Position numbers and translations under genes: made by a program | Notes under the pieces: model-generated | Seen by the model: the letters and a program-made list of their open reading frames with translations, nothing else | What the model was told of the DNA's origin: nothing | The model's database searches: none | Assembly (NCBI GenBank): GCA_022496205.1 | Contig: WTXD01000002.1 | Coordinates: forward strand, 744,001-808,000 | Direction: 5' to 3' | DNA length: 64,000 bases | From: Gloeopeniophorella convolvens | Taxonomy: Eukaryota > Basidiomycota > Agaricomycetes > Russulales | In this document: positions 33,572 through 45,150 of the stretch, in pieces | How the letters are laid out: every line of letters starts with the position of its first letter | Position numbering within the stretch: position 1 is the stretch's first letter

Positions 33572-36543
33572 ATGGCCACCTCTATTCTCAGGCTGCTCAC
33601 CCCGCCCTCGGCGGCCAGGTGTCAGTTCAGGGCATTCCACCACCCGCCTTTCGTCTCCCATACCCGCGCTTTCTCCTCTCTCCGTCTCCTCTCACCCCGC
33701 CTCTCGTTACCCCGCCCCCTCATCGCTCTCCGCTTTCCCCCATCTCGCTCGATATCTCTAGGCTCTATCTTCTCGTCGAAACCGACTCCGACTCCGTCTC
33801 CCCACGCAGTAGCACATGTTGCCCGCATAGAAGCTGAAGCCAACGCGCATCCATATGACGTCGACAAACAACTTGCATTATTTCAGGCTCTTTCAGATAC
33901 TAACATCCAACCCGGCTACGAACTAATTATCAACAGATGGGAGAGGATGGCTGAGTTTGTGAGTACAGTGTCTCTCCACGTCAATGTCACCCGTTGACCA
34001 AACTACGACACGTCCTAGGACGCCGCCTCGCCCCTCCTTCACTCAGACAAGGCCTTCGAATACTACCTCCAGGCCCTTCTCCGAGGGGGAAAAGAGGCTT
34101 CCATTAACCCCGCCGTCCGCCGGCGCGAGTCTTTGCTCGCCGCTAACCCCTTGTCGACTCCGTCACCGGTCTCCGCTCCTGAAACATCGCCCACGGACAC
34201 CACCCCAGCTCCAGCGCAGCCAGAAGTCCCACCGACTCCGCCACCGACTGTTTCTCGTAGCCAGGAAATTGCCTCGTCTATCCTCTCAGGTGCCAACGTT
34301 GAGTCTCACGCTCCGGCTGGAGCGCCGGGTTCCGCGGGACAGCCCTTGTCGGCGGATATGGCCAAGCTTCTAGCGGCTCTCGGTGCAGGTCAGGGAGGTA
34401 CTGCGAATCCGGTCCATGTCATCATCAAAGAGCGTGAGTCTTGCGGTCGTGGGCGTATAGCGACACGTTGCTCATATGTACCAGGCAAGGGCGCATGGAT
34501 CCCGAGCTTCGCACGGTTCTTAGTGTTCGCGGGTATCGCCACTTTCTGTAAGTCTCGTCGAGGTTTGTACTGCACAAGAGTCTTATTGTGCCCTTGCGCA
34601 GTCATCCTCACGATCCTTTCCGTCCTGGTCGAGAACTCCGGACTCGTAAAGGCCGCCCCGCGCCAATCAGAATTCGAGCCGCACGAGTCGTCCAAGCCCG
34701 TGCGCTTCAGCGACGTGCATGGCGTTGACGAAGCCAAGGAAGAACTGAAGGATGTAGTCGCTTTCTTGAAGGATCCATCAAAGTTTGCCGAGCTTGGCGG
34801 AAAACTCCCCAAGGGCGTACTTTTAACTGGGGACCCTGGTACTGGTAAGACTATGCTGGCGAGGGCCGTAGCTGGCGAGGCTGGCGTTCCATTCCTTTTT
34901 GCTTCCGGGTGCGTATATACCATTTCCTGACACGCGTCGAGTGATACTGAACAGCATGTAGCTCGGAGTTTGACGAGATGTTTGTCGGTGTCGGCGCCAA
35001 GCGTGTGCGCGAGCTTTTTGCGACAGCCCGCAAGAAGCAGCCCGCTATTATCTTCATCGACGAGCTCGACGCCGTCGGTGGCAAGCGAAGCGCTCGTGAC
35101 CAACAGTACATGAAGCAGACCCTCAACCAGCTACTCGTAGAGATGGACGGTTTCCTGCAGGACGAAGGCGTCATTGTCATTGCTGCGACCAACTTTCCCG
35201 AGTCTCTTGACGAGTGCGTGCCTTGTCTGTTGACGCCGGCATAAAGCCTCTGACAGAGTCACTGAACTACAGAGCTCTTGTCCGACCCGGAAGATTTGAT
35301 AGACACATCGCCGTTCCTCTGCCTGATGTCCGTGGACGAGCTCAGATTCTCGCACACCACATGAAGGAGATCGTTATTGGGCCTGATGTCGATCCCACAA
35401 TCTTGGCCCGGGGTACCCCTGGATTCTCCGGTGCAGATCTGCAAAACATGGTCAAGTTCGTCCGCTACTCTTCTGCTCTCTTCGTCCACTAACAGGTGCA
35501 CATCCAGTCAAGCTGCTATCCAAGCTTCTAAGGAACGCTGCAAGTCAGTGACTTTGAAACACTTGGAATGGGCTAAGGTGGGACCCACCCCTGACCCAAG
35601 GCACATCGGGTTATCTGACGGCCACGTCCTAGGACCGCATTGTTATGGGTGCTGAACGACGCAGCTCCTTTATTGACGAGAAAGTCAAGCGTCTGACCGC
35701 ATACCATGAAGGTGGTCATGCGCTCACGGCCCTGTACACCGAAGGCGCAATGCCACTGCACAAGGTTACCTGCATGCCACGCGGTCACGCACTTGGAGTT
35801 GTACGTTCCGTTTTGGTCATGGTACATGTCAGCTGTGTTGCTGACGAGGCTGCCGTTGCGTAGACATCTCAGCTGCCGAAGGACGACAGGTTGATGGTCA
35901 CGCAAAAGGAATTCCTTGCCGACATCGACGTGGCCCTTGGCGGCCGTGTTGCAGAGGAGCTCATCTTCGGTGCTGAGAATGTCACGAGCGGCGCGTCGTC
36001 CGATCTGCGGAAGGCTACTGCCACTGCGACTCGGATGGTCAAGGCAAGTCTATCCAGTCCTCCATCGGAAGCCTGACGAGATGACACTTCGGCTTAACCC
36101 CAGAACTGGGGGTACTCTGAGAAGATCGGCCCTGTCTATCTGAACGAGCGAGAAGAAAGCATATCTGCCAGCAAGCGAGAAGAGGTCGAGAGCGAAGTGC
36201 GGGGGTGGGTTCTGCGCCGCGGTCTCCGGTCTCATCGGTATGCTAACGGCGTAGATTTTCCAGAATGCTCCAAGCCGGTCAGGCCAGAGTCTTCGCTCTT
36301 CTCCGCTCGAAGCAGCAAGAGCTCCACCGAGTAAGTCCTGTTTACTTCCTACCGCGAGCCCGAACACTGACGTGCGTCCAGCTCGCTATTGCGCTTATCG
36401 AGCACGAGACGCTTGACATGGAAGAGGTGAAGAAGGTAATCCGGGGGGAGCCCATTCGGAACATTAAAGATGTCATCAGCGAGGATCTTTCTCGCATTGG
36501 TGCGCCCACTTCCGAGCCCTCGTCAATAGCAGCCGCATCATAG
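33572..36543 (+). CDS. YME1: Mitochondrial i-AAA protease (Yme1/FtsH family, M41)
   Basis: Membrane-bound ATP-dependent zinc protease of the mitochondrial inner membrane facing the intermembrane space. Start [17 protein letters not shown] at 33572 begins an Arg/Ser/Pro-rich presequence. About twelve exons follow. Landmarks: one membrane helix near 34600 ([14 protein letters not shown]), the AAA Walker A GDPGTGKT (about 34831), Walker [11 protein letters not shown], the SRH region [11 protein letters not shown] and [10 protein letters not shown], the zinc motif YHEGGHAL (about 35703), and [15 protein letters not shown] with the third ligand region. A Pro/Ala-rich insert (about residues 175-220) precedes the helix. 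Ends SSIAAAS, TAG 36541-36543. Confidence 0.93.
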
Positions 36544-38887
36544 CGCCCGCATAGATTCCATTCGGGGTTTGTCTTTGTAGCATATCTGAGCTCTCAGCGC
36601 ATTTAATCTTAAGTTCACCCACTTGGCCGACCAGCCAAAAGCGTGTGATTTCCCGTGTCTGCGTGGCCTTCCGAAGCAAGCGGGGCCAGAGCGCCCTGCG
36701 CGCGGACCCCGACCAGGATCAAGCTCTGAGCCAGGGCTTGGCTTGAACTCTATCACGGCCAATCCACTCGCGGACCGCTCTGGAGGCTCGGAGGTGTGTG
36801 TCATTTGGTCGGGGACACAGACCAGCCGTCACGCACGTTGCATCCGTAACAACACGTTGTAACCTATGAGGCGTACCTGTCCGGACGACTATGGCCTGAC
36901 GTGATTACAATCGCTGGTTATTACACCTTTCAGGGCCGCTCGTTGCACAAAAACGTACTCGTGCATGCCGCACTTGAATAAAGGGCAATCGCACGGCCCT
37001 ACTCAGTCCGAAGAACACCATTGATGTAAAGTCGGCATAAGCACCTATGACCACTGCGGCGAAGAATCCCCTGAGCTTGCACCTTGGTCGGAGCAGCGGG
37101 GGGGCTAGACGATGCTTCGGCCTGGCAACAATGACCAACACAACCGACGGGTCGGACACATATGAAGATAGTACCTGCATGGCGCCCAGTCTGTCACGTA
37201 CTGCGAACCCAGGTACTTAGGCTCGGGGCTCGGTCCCACCTGCGCGCCCTGAGATGGCGGCGCCTTGCAGGGAAGAGGAAGGAGCGCCTTCCCCGCGCGC
37301 TCGACGGGACCCCGGTCGCTTGCCAGCCACAGAACCCAGATGCAGATGCGCGCCGAGAGGCCGTGAGAGCGCGACGAGGCGGACGGCGGCTGCAGAAGAC
37401 CCCAGGGCGCGCATCGCGGGCACTGCTATGCACACCGATCCCCCATCTGCGGTCGGAAGAGATGCAGCGGCACATAGAGTTGCGTGGTTTGAAAAAGGGT
37501 GGGCGAGCGGTACGGGCGTATCGTAAGGTGTGCCCCGAAGCCTGCGTCCTTCCACCTTCTTTGCGGCGTTTTACGCTGCACCTGACCCACGGAGGGATAT
37601 AGATGCAGCGATGACGCCCTCGGATCAGCTTACCGATGACATCGTGGCAGAAACAACGGGGCGACTGAGCCTAAAGAACGGGCTTACAGCAGCTATGGTG
37701 GTGTCGGTGGATCCACAGCTCACCGTAACGTGCGGCACTCAATCCTCAGCGCCAGCACGCAGAGCAGCGGCACCCGTCGCGGTGCGTGCGAGACGGAGAG
37801 CAGGACGCGCGCGGAATGGGAACAAGGAGAACGTTCCCAGCAGGCTGCGCAACCATATAAAGGCAAATCCAGGTGAGATGGGCTCGGCTGCGAAGGGGCC
37901 GGGCGGACATATGACGTCGAGGAGACCGAGGGCAGCGGCGCAATGGTCAAGCCGCTGGGAATCAGAAGGAAGCGTTGGCCGGGTGGGCTCATGGCGCGCA
38001 GCACAAAGCGCAAAGAATGAGTAAGTTTGCAGCGAAGACGGGGCGCGCGTGACCAGGAAACACGAGAAAAGAGGACAAAGGACGCCGCGCCCGGGAAGTT
38101 GGGACGGGATGGGCACACAAGGGCGCGCGCGACGGGCAACTCAGCTGGGACGCGATAAGGTGAATTAACGACTGGATGTGGAAGCGCGAGGCTGATCGAG
38201 GATTTCAGGCTGAAGAAGCTTAATATTATCGCGGCCGCGGCGAGAAAGGGCAGCAACAGCGACTTGGCGGCAGTAATCGTGCCGTAAAAGGCTTCGAAAG
38301 AAAGAAACCCAGATGTGCGATTACTGGCTAACAAGGACCTAACAAGGACGGATGCAGAGCCAACTTATGGCGAGCGGCGGGATGCGGAGACTGCCGAGCG
38401 CGTGGCGGTCCAAAGAGAAGGATCCATCGTTCGAAGGCCATCCTGGGGCGGGCGCGCTGCAATTTCTCTCCGATGCCCACGCGCATGGGCACGCTCGCGC
38501 CGGGGGCGCGAGCTGACATCGATTCCAGGGATGGGTGCATATTTCCCTGAGGGGAAAAGGCCCGCGATTTCCCGCAAGGGGGGATGCGGCCCCAAAAACG
38601 TGTGCGGTGAGCGGAGAGATGAAATTGGAGGTGGACGCCATCCGGACGGGGAGGGCAGCGTTCCGTTAGGGCGGCGAGGGGGTATCGAGCTCTGGGCGGA
38701 TGGCATCCTTCTCGATGTCTCAAACTTAAACCGGCGATTTGATCAGCCTCGTTTCAATCCCTTTCCTCTCCCCCAGCCCCCCCGTCCACCGACGACGCCC
38801 TTACCTCCGCCGACGACGCTCAGGTCCGTTCCCCGTCCCGCGTCCCGCCCGCCTTCTCCCGCGTTCGAAGCTCACCGACTCGTCCAG
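36544..38887. other. Gene-poor 2.3 kb, no confident gene
   Basis: Between the i-AAA protease and the small Cys-rich protein gene. GC-rich, so chance ORFs are long on both strands. Examples are 37530-38024 (+, 165 codons, basic, containing a KEN triplet) and 37720-38334 (-, 204 codons, Ser/Pro/Arg-rich). Neither has a domain, typical introns or a convincing start. The open frame 38315-38887 (+) runs without stop into the small Cys-rich gene. A pyrimidine-rich tract at about 38757-38825 resembles a fungal core promoter or leader. The rest could be promoter, non-coding RNA or decayed sequence. Confidence 0.45.
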
Positions 38888-39236
38888 ATGTGCCACAGGC
38901 GTCTCAGCTTTAAAAAGAGCTCCGAATGCGGCCATTGGATCTTCACCGGCGAGCTGAACGTCGATTGCAGAAGCCCAGACTGTTATAACAGCTCTGCCCA
39001 TCCCACCGACTGTCCCTCCCGCTCCTCCTCCGGCCGCTGCACATGTCGCAGATATTATACGTACGTCCCTCCCCCGCTCCACGCCACGCCCCTGTCCCTC
39101 ATCACACCCTCCCCATCACGCCAGCCAACCGGAACGCATCGTCGATCCGATCGAGGTATTATATCATCTCCCTGACCATCCTCATCCCTCTGAATCTCTG
39201 ATTCTCCACAAAACAGGTCCCGTACAAGTGCAATAG
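38888..39236 (+). CDS. Small Cys/His-rich protein (94 residues)
   Basis: Two exons, 38888-39060 and 39125-39236, with consensus donor GTACGT and acceptor CCAG; phase fits. Starts MCHRRLSFKKSSECGH. Cys and His recur as MCHRR, ECGHW, VDCRSPDC, SSAHPTDC and GRCTCRRY, a likely zinc-binding pattern, followed by QPERIVDPIEV. Short fungal proteins with this N-terminal pattern (MCxRR, CGH, DCxSxxC, SSAH) occur widely in my recollection and are annotated hypothetical. Function unknown. The frame is open upstream to 38315, so a longer N-terminus cannot be excluded; 38888 is preferred because the family begins at this Met-Cys. Confidence 0.7.
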
Positions 39237-39361
39237 ATGTTCACAGTCCTAGTAGCCGTTCTACACGTCGCGCACGCTAGTTTCCAGCTGTCCTTTTTTT
39301 TTCCTTGCCCAGTCTCGTAGTTTACGCATAACGTGTCTCCCACCCGAGCGTCTCTGTACTA

Positions 39362-42300
39362 CTATATTTCCAGGTTAACTGCACCCAGCATCCGGTCTGA
39401 AAAGCCACCGTCACCAAACTCGACCTCGTCTTCATCCATCAGTCCGCCAGCTTCCCCCTCGCGCTCAGCCTGCAACCGTTCCGTCTCCGCAGCTGCAGCT
39501 GCCTCTGCCTCCGCTAGCCGTTGCGCCGCCTGAGCCTTCTCGACGTCCTCGACCGTCCACAGCGACACACCGGTCGAGTTCTCCCCCGCATTCTGCGAGA
39601 TGGTGCGCATGAAGAGCTTCGACAACGTCAGCGCCATATCTGTCGACAAGTTCGCCGCCGTCTCGGTGATATATTGATTGATCCACCGCGGCAACTTGGC
39701 CCGCTTGTCTGCACGCGCGAAGCGCTACAGACCATGATGCGCAACGCCGGCGGCGCACGTCTAACATTCAGTGGCGCACCTTCACGACAAGGTTCAACTA
39801 CGAACCTTATCCGCGAAGATCATGAGGCCCCAGTCAGTCTTCCCTCGCAGTGCACGACCGACGCACTGGGCGGCGTTTCGGATGGCGTCAAAGCCCAGGA
39901 ATTCGGATTCCCGTATCCGATATGCGTCGCGGAGGTACTCAAGGCGCGCTTTCAATATTCGACTCTCCGTGTACTGGTATGGGACGCTGTTGCGGAGGAG
40001 TCAACAACGACAACTGCAAGACCACCCCACTCTGGGAGAGGACACATACCCGAACATGATCACGGCTCGGCCGTAATTGTGGTCGAAATCAATTCCTTCA
40101 GAGACCTTCCCCCGTGCGACGGACAATAGGACAGCGCCTCGGCCGTTGTCGCATGCCTATCAGGGTTAAGTACGTGGGCAGGAGATCAAGTACTGTACGG
40201 ACCCTCCGATAGTTTTCGAGTGCGATGCTCGTTTCGTTGGCATCTGGTGTTTCCACAAAGATGAGCTTGTACTTCCACACTTCAGTCAGGATACCCTGTC
40301 CGCGAACCGGAACGTCAGCACGCGGCTCATAGACCTGCTGGAGTAGTGTAGACAAGAACAGACCATGTCGTTCCACGCAGCGACTATTGATTCCATATAG
40401 AGATAGCTGGGGAAGAAGGCGACAACACCATCGGGTACAATCTTGCTGTACTCTACCAAGATACTGCCAAAGTTCCGCACGACAGCTGGGTCATTGCGAA
40501 CTTCGAAACGAGAGCTAATGGCAACTTGATCGCTGCCTCGCGTGATGACCTGAAGGGTCACGTCAGTGATTACGTCACATAAAAGAAAGGTACAGTGAAT
40601 ACCCACAAGGGGTAAAAACGCGTTGCGCGTCAATGTCATCGCATAAGTCTCTTGGACCACGGGGGTGAATTGGAGCATTTTGGGGTACATGTCGAGAGGG
40701 GATATTGTCCCAGATGTAATGACAACGCTGCTAAAGCGCTCGAAAACCGGCTTGATGGCGATTGCGGGGTCCATGCAACTGAGTCACCGTGTCATTCATT
40801 CTTGCGGGACGGCCGGGAATGGACGAGACGTACACAAAGTGGAATATAGGGTTGGGAACTGTGGCGTTTTCGGTCTCAAAGGGTTCGAGTATGAGGAGGA
40901 ACCCTGGGAGTAGACCTATTAACGTGCGCAGAGACCGAGACTGAGGACACAAGCGACAAACCTTTTTCGTATGTTGAGACTAATGTCGCAAAATTTGCGA
41001 CTTTCTGTAGCGATGAATATTCGTCAAGGCGACTGAGTTCCAGGGTTTTCACTAGAGACTGCAATCGTTCGGCACAAAACCTATCACGGAGCCATGAACA
41101 TCATGACCGTCAGGTCAAATCGTTTCAGCTGTGACTTACCGAAGCGGACGTCGTTCGATATAGGTGATGTCTTTCAGGTGCTGGAGGAACGATAGTGGCG
41201 TCTCGGCGACAACATGCAGCACGCGCATTCTGGTCTAGTGGGAAGTAAGGTCAAGCTGTCAGCGACTGATGATGTAGATCTAGTGCTGACTTTGAGATAT
41301 TCGACGAGTCGCTTGAGAAAGGCCACGAAGTGCTCCGCTTTCCTGATATTGCCAGGCACTGCCTCTTTGAGTAGATCTTCAGGGAGGACTGTGGGAAGGC
41401 TCGGTCAGCTGGTGTGCACGATTGATGCTATGGGCAAACCTGGATTGCTCATGAACGCGTCTTCATCGGCTGCAGCCTCCTGCAGCCCCTCCACGAGTTT
41501 GGCGTATTCGTCCTGCAATTTTGAGGCATCGGTTTTCTTGATCCTAGCAAGTAATTAAGTTTCCGCACTCTCGTGGACACTGACGGACACACTCATCAAT
41601 TTGGTCCGCGAGCTTATTCACGCTCCTCGACGCTGCGTCAAGCATCGGCCGTGTCAAGTCGATGCTCAATGATTCGATGCAGACGTTGTCTGGTTGGTTG
41701 AGCGATGATAATGAAATGGGTTGCGCTCGTCACTCACCAATGTTGTGCGCCTCGTCGAACACGACTATCGAGTCCTTGGACATCTCTTTGGACACTTGCT
41801 CCGCTACTTTGGGATCGAGGAGGTAGTGGAAAGAGTAAATGATGACATCGACAAACGGCATCTTGACATACGTGAGCAGCGCTCTACTATGGTCACACGC
41901 ACCCACACGCACCGTGCGCCGGATAGTGAAATATGGACAAGTGCCATGGTCTCGCCCATGTTGCAAGATGTCCGCCAAGGTCCACACCCCCGGAGCTAGC
42001 AGATTCTCGTTCGGGATGCCGTTCATATTCTTCGAGTGTTTACCAAATTTAGTGGAGGAGCGGTACGCCGAAAAGATGCAATGGGCTCACTTCGTGGAAG
42101 CTGCACACCTCTATTGAACCCGGTTCCGCTCTGGCCTTAGTCACAGTGGCCATATTCGTCAAGTCTCTACATCGAGCATCGACCACCTTTCCTTTCTTCT
42201 CTTTGGAAACCTGGTGCGCGAAGCTATGAGACATCAGCAGCACGTGGCGATGTGAGGGTAGCGTACCTCCGGGTGAATACAGAGGTTTTTACGGCTGGTC

Positions 42301-42848
42301 AATCCCAATCCAGTGAATGCCTTCTCCTTCTCCCTTTGTTCATCCGTTTCGGCCACGGATATGCGGTGTTCCATCAGCCGCTTTAACTCAGAAAGGGCCT
42401 TCTCGATCTCGGGGACCGTCCGAGAACAGTAAATGAGCTTGCGCTTTACGGGGAAGAACTGAAAGAGAGGGTAGTGGACGCCTGATATCTTCGAAAGAGA
42501 TGCTATACCTGTTGGTATGATACAATGAGGGAAAGAAGGGACACCGTCTTCCCCGTCCCCGAAGGCATCTCCAGCACGCAGTGTCCCTACCTCATCAGAG
42601 GCGTGAGAGGGTACTGGTGAAACAAAGCCTTTTAGTGCACACCGTGGCATCCAATGTTCGTTTCAAGTCACACATATATGCATATTGCTCTGTTGAATGG
42701 ATTAGTGAAGTACTATTGTAAGAGTCACCAGGGGACGAACCAGGGTATATTCGGTCATAAGGGAATATTATCTGTCAAGGAACGTCACGTATAACCAACT
42801 GAAGACGCGATACCAGCTTACAGGTAGATCGTCTATGAAGAATTTCAT
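39362..42848 (-). CDS. RAD3: DNA repair helicase XPD/Rad3 (TFIIH subunit)
   Basis: ATP-dependent 5'-3' DNA helicase with an Fe-S cluster, part of TFIIH in nucleotide excision repair and transcription. Starts MKFFIDDLP at 42848, a nine-codon first exon. Then [24 protein letters not shown], Walker [26 protein letters not shown], Fe-S region NLCIHPEV with ARCRDLTN and GTCPYF, DEAH box [54 protein letters not shown], motif [16 protein letters not shown] and [15 protein letters not shown]. The C-terminus has an Ala/Glu-rich extension ([21 protein letters not shown]) and ends [11 protein letters not shown] at 39364-39362. All helicase motifs seen look intact. Confidence 0.95.
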
Positions 42849-42893
42849 GACTTGGTTGGACGCAGAGGCCAGCTGAGTCACTGCAAAGCGACG

Positions 42894-42957
42894 GGTGCCA
42901 GTGAGGGTCGGGTCTCGAACACAGGATCTGCTGCCGACGCGTTACCGCATACCGCGT
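42894..42957 (-). ncRNA. Degenerate tRNA-like element (A-box and B-box remnants)
   Basis: On the - strand, starting near 42957, a gcggtaacgcgtcgg segment resembles the D-arm/A-box region of a fungal tRNA. It is followed after a shortened middle by cctgtgttcgagacc (B box, 42911-42921). The anticodon arm is truncated and neither T stem nor acceptor stem pairs properly, so this is not a working tRNA. It may be a tRNA pseudogene or the head of a SINE-like element. Low confidence. Confidence 0.25.
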
Positions 42958-43142
42958 TACGGTCACGTGCGATTGCTTCGAAAGTCACGGAGCGGTTCCG
43001 GGAGGTGCGCGGCCAAGTTGGGCAACTGCTTTGTTCATCAGCCCATGCGGCAACGAAGCAAATCTAACGAGCTGTCTACGGGTGTCTAAGGATTTACGGA
43101 CTAGTAATGAAGTACTAATGATTATAGGTTCTATAGGTATGA

Positions 43143-44720
43143 TTAGGAAAAGTCCTTCCCAAAAGGCAGCCGGGTCATATCTAGCGGCTCTTCAAAGGTG
43201 TAATCCCAAAGTTTGCTGGACGTCAAGCCCGGAACGTGAATCTGTACACCATCGGGTAAATTCGCAGGCCATCCGGGCGCAGGCGCGGATGCGACAGGAG
43301 GATCGAGGATAATGGTCAATTGACTGATATGGAGACCGTCCGTTGCTCTCTTCGCTCTCCACGCGAGCAGTGTATCCATATCCAGGTCCTTCGGGCGAAC
43401 GAGGCAGATCGTAGTTAGCGCTGGGAGGATGGCGACGTCTTGGACTTCTTTGTGTTTGCATGCGAGCCCTTCGAGGACATTGCTCATGTCAACATCGATA
43501 AGGCAGAGCTCGTCGAGGGCCGCGAAGCGTTCAAAGAGGCATCTCCAGCCCCCGGCGGGGAATGACTGGAAGGATCTCCTGAGACACAGGCATAGCCTGA
43601 GTATCTGCCTGCAAGGAATGGATCGCAGGAAGTTGTTGAGAACAGCCTCCGGCCATGTCTCGTCGTCGGCTGGGCCACGAAGGCGGTACGATATGGATAC
43701 ACCGGAGTGACGGGAGGTGGCGCTGCATCGAATGGAACGCTCTCCGAAGGCCCTCATATCGTCCCGGAGAGAGAAATTTTCAACGGTCCCGAACGTTGGA
43801 AGAAGGTGAGCATCTGCTGGGAAAGGAGAAGGCAATAGCTCATCCAAATGAGACGGGTCCATGTCTCTGTGGACGCGAATGCAACACTGGTCAGGAAGTC
43901 GGAGATGGGATAGCACCCGCTGTGACACTGCTCTCTCCGTCGAAGTCGCAATGAAGCACAGGAGGCGCATGTTAGGCAAGCGAACAGGAAGGCGGCTATC
44001 CGAGGTGTGCATGGCAGGGCCCGCATCGTCCAGGAGGAGTTCTTCAAGGTAAGGATTCGCTTCGAGGAAGTCGAGGAAGTCAGCCATGGAAGGTCTCTTC
44101 TCGTATTGGGACTGCGAACACAATGCCAAGTGGGTTAGGTTTCCGAAAGTGTAACCGGGGTATGGAGAGAATGATTCGACTTGGAGATGTGTAATGCGCG
44201 TCAAGTCGCCGTCAAACAGTGATGGCAGAGCAGGAGCGTGGTGGGAACCCCACATCGCCGTGCACAATCGAAGGCTTTTCAGTCTCGGGGCCGGAAATGC
44301 GCACGTGGACAGAAGGAAGCGGGGGACGCTGTATGATGAATACTTGAATGGGACGGAGACGGTGACACTTTCGATCCGCGAAGAGTATGGCGAGAAGAAG
44401 TTGGAGATCTGAGCCCCTCGGAAAAGCGTGGAGATGTCGACGCTGAGCGGCGCCTCCTTCGACCTCTCCAAGCAGAGTGTGGCAAATTGGAAATCATGTA
44501 TGGCGCCTTCTCGAAGATGAATCGTGTTCCAAAGCGTCGGGAAGCTAAGAGCCGTTTGGCGCCAATGATAGCAAACCAAAGAGAGAGTAATGATACGATG
44601 CGCTGGATGACTGTGGGCTTCCGCTATACTTGCTATCTTGAATATATGTGCGAGAACCTCGATGGGGAGCTTGTTGATCGCGGTGTCTGCATTCTGCCAA
44701 CGCGCGAGGAAGGTTTGCAT
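43143..44720 (-). CDS. F-box protein, basidiomycete type (5' end unresolved)
   Basis: The main exon is open from the stop at 43143 to beyond 44720. It contains an F-box (INKLPIEVLAHIFKIA ... LVCYHWRQTALSFPTLWNTI) about 20 residues from the first in-frame ATG (44720), then a long Leu-rich region with LRR character (LKSLRLCTAMWG; FGNLTHLALCSQ; LEELLLDDAG). This layout is typical of the large Agaricomycete F-box family, substrate receptors of SCF ubiquitin ligases. The reading frame extends upstream (EEVKKLATLLPRMQ) to a TCTTCAG acceptor at about 44767, so at least one 5' exon exists; I could not join it with confidence. Target unknown. Confidence 0.8.
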   Translation of the reverse strand: MQTFLARWQNADTAINKLPIEVLAHIFKIASIAEAHSHPAHRIITLSLVCYHWRQTALSFPTLWNTIHLREGAIHDFQFATLCLERSKEAPLSVDISTLFRGAQISNFFSPYSSRIESVTVSVPFKYSSYSVPRFLLSTCAFPAPRLKSLRLCTAMWGSHHAPALPSLFDGDLTRITHLQVESFSPYPGYTFGNLTHLALCSQSQYEKRPSMADFLDFLEANPYLEELLLDDAGPAMHTSDSRLPVRLPNMRLLCFIATSTERAVSQRVLSHLRLPDQCCIRVHRDMDPSHLDELLPSPFPADAHLLPTFGTVENFSLRDDMRAFGERSIRCSATSRHSGVSISYRLRGPADDETWPEAVLNNFLRSIPCRQILRLCLCLRRSFQSFPAGGWRCLFERFAALDELCLIDVDMSNVLEGLACKHKEVQDVAILPALTTICLVRPKDLDMDTLLAWRAKRATDGLHISQLTIILDPPVASAPAPGWPANLPDGVQIHVPGLTSSKLWDYTFEEPLDMTRLPFGKDFS

Positions 44721-45150
44721 TCGGGGCAAGAGTGTGGCCAATTTCTTGACTTCTTCCTGAAGAGGTAAGGTTCAGTATGAGCGTTTGCTGATTGTGAGAA
44801 ACAGGGCGACCCACAGCGGCCAAAGGTTCAGCGCCTACACTAAAAGTCCGTTCATTCGCCGTTCACGCAACGCAGCCACGGGTAGCTGGCTTACCTCGGA
44901 GACCCAGTTCCGCCTAGGTGGACGTCGGTCTCCAATCTTGCGAGCAACGCCTCTAACAGCAACGAAGTGCTAACGTTTGGCAGGATGGCTTGATGTGTCA
45001 TGGCGAGGAAATGGTTGCCAGGCGCTTGTTGGACGCGCAGGGTGCTTTCATATTTATACTTCCCTTGATACCCACAAAATTTATGTACCGTTCCGACATC
45101 ACCGCTCCCGCGCGGGTCCTCCGCGATCAAGCGAGCCAGACTCGGCTCCA
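44721..45150. other. Probable 5' part of the F-box gene and spacer
   Basis: On the - strand a stretch at about 44893-45154 is open (ARLIAEDPRG, then MTHQAILPNVS and LLLEALLARLE) and ends at a GTAAGC donor-like site near 44908. In the direct phase it does not match the F-box exon. It may be 5' exon sequence of the F-box gene or belong to the small ORF upstream. Not resolved. Confidence 0.35.

Noticed and set aside
37530..38024. 165-codon + strand ORF containing a KEN triplet
   Set aside because: Basic low-complexity content without recognisable domain; a three-residue KEN match is not evidence of a degron.
37720..38334. 204-codon ORF on the - strand in the gene-poor interval
   Set aside because: Ser/Pro/Arg-rich composition as expected for a chance frame in GC-rich DNA, no domain, no intron signals.
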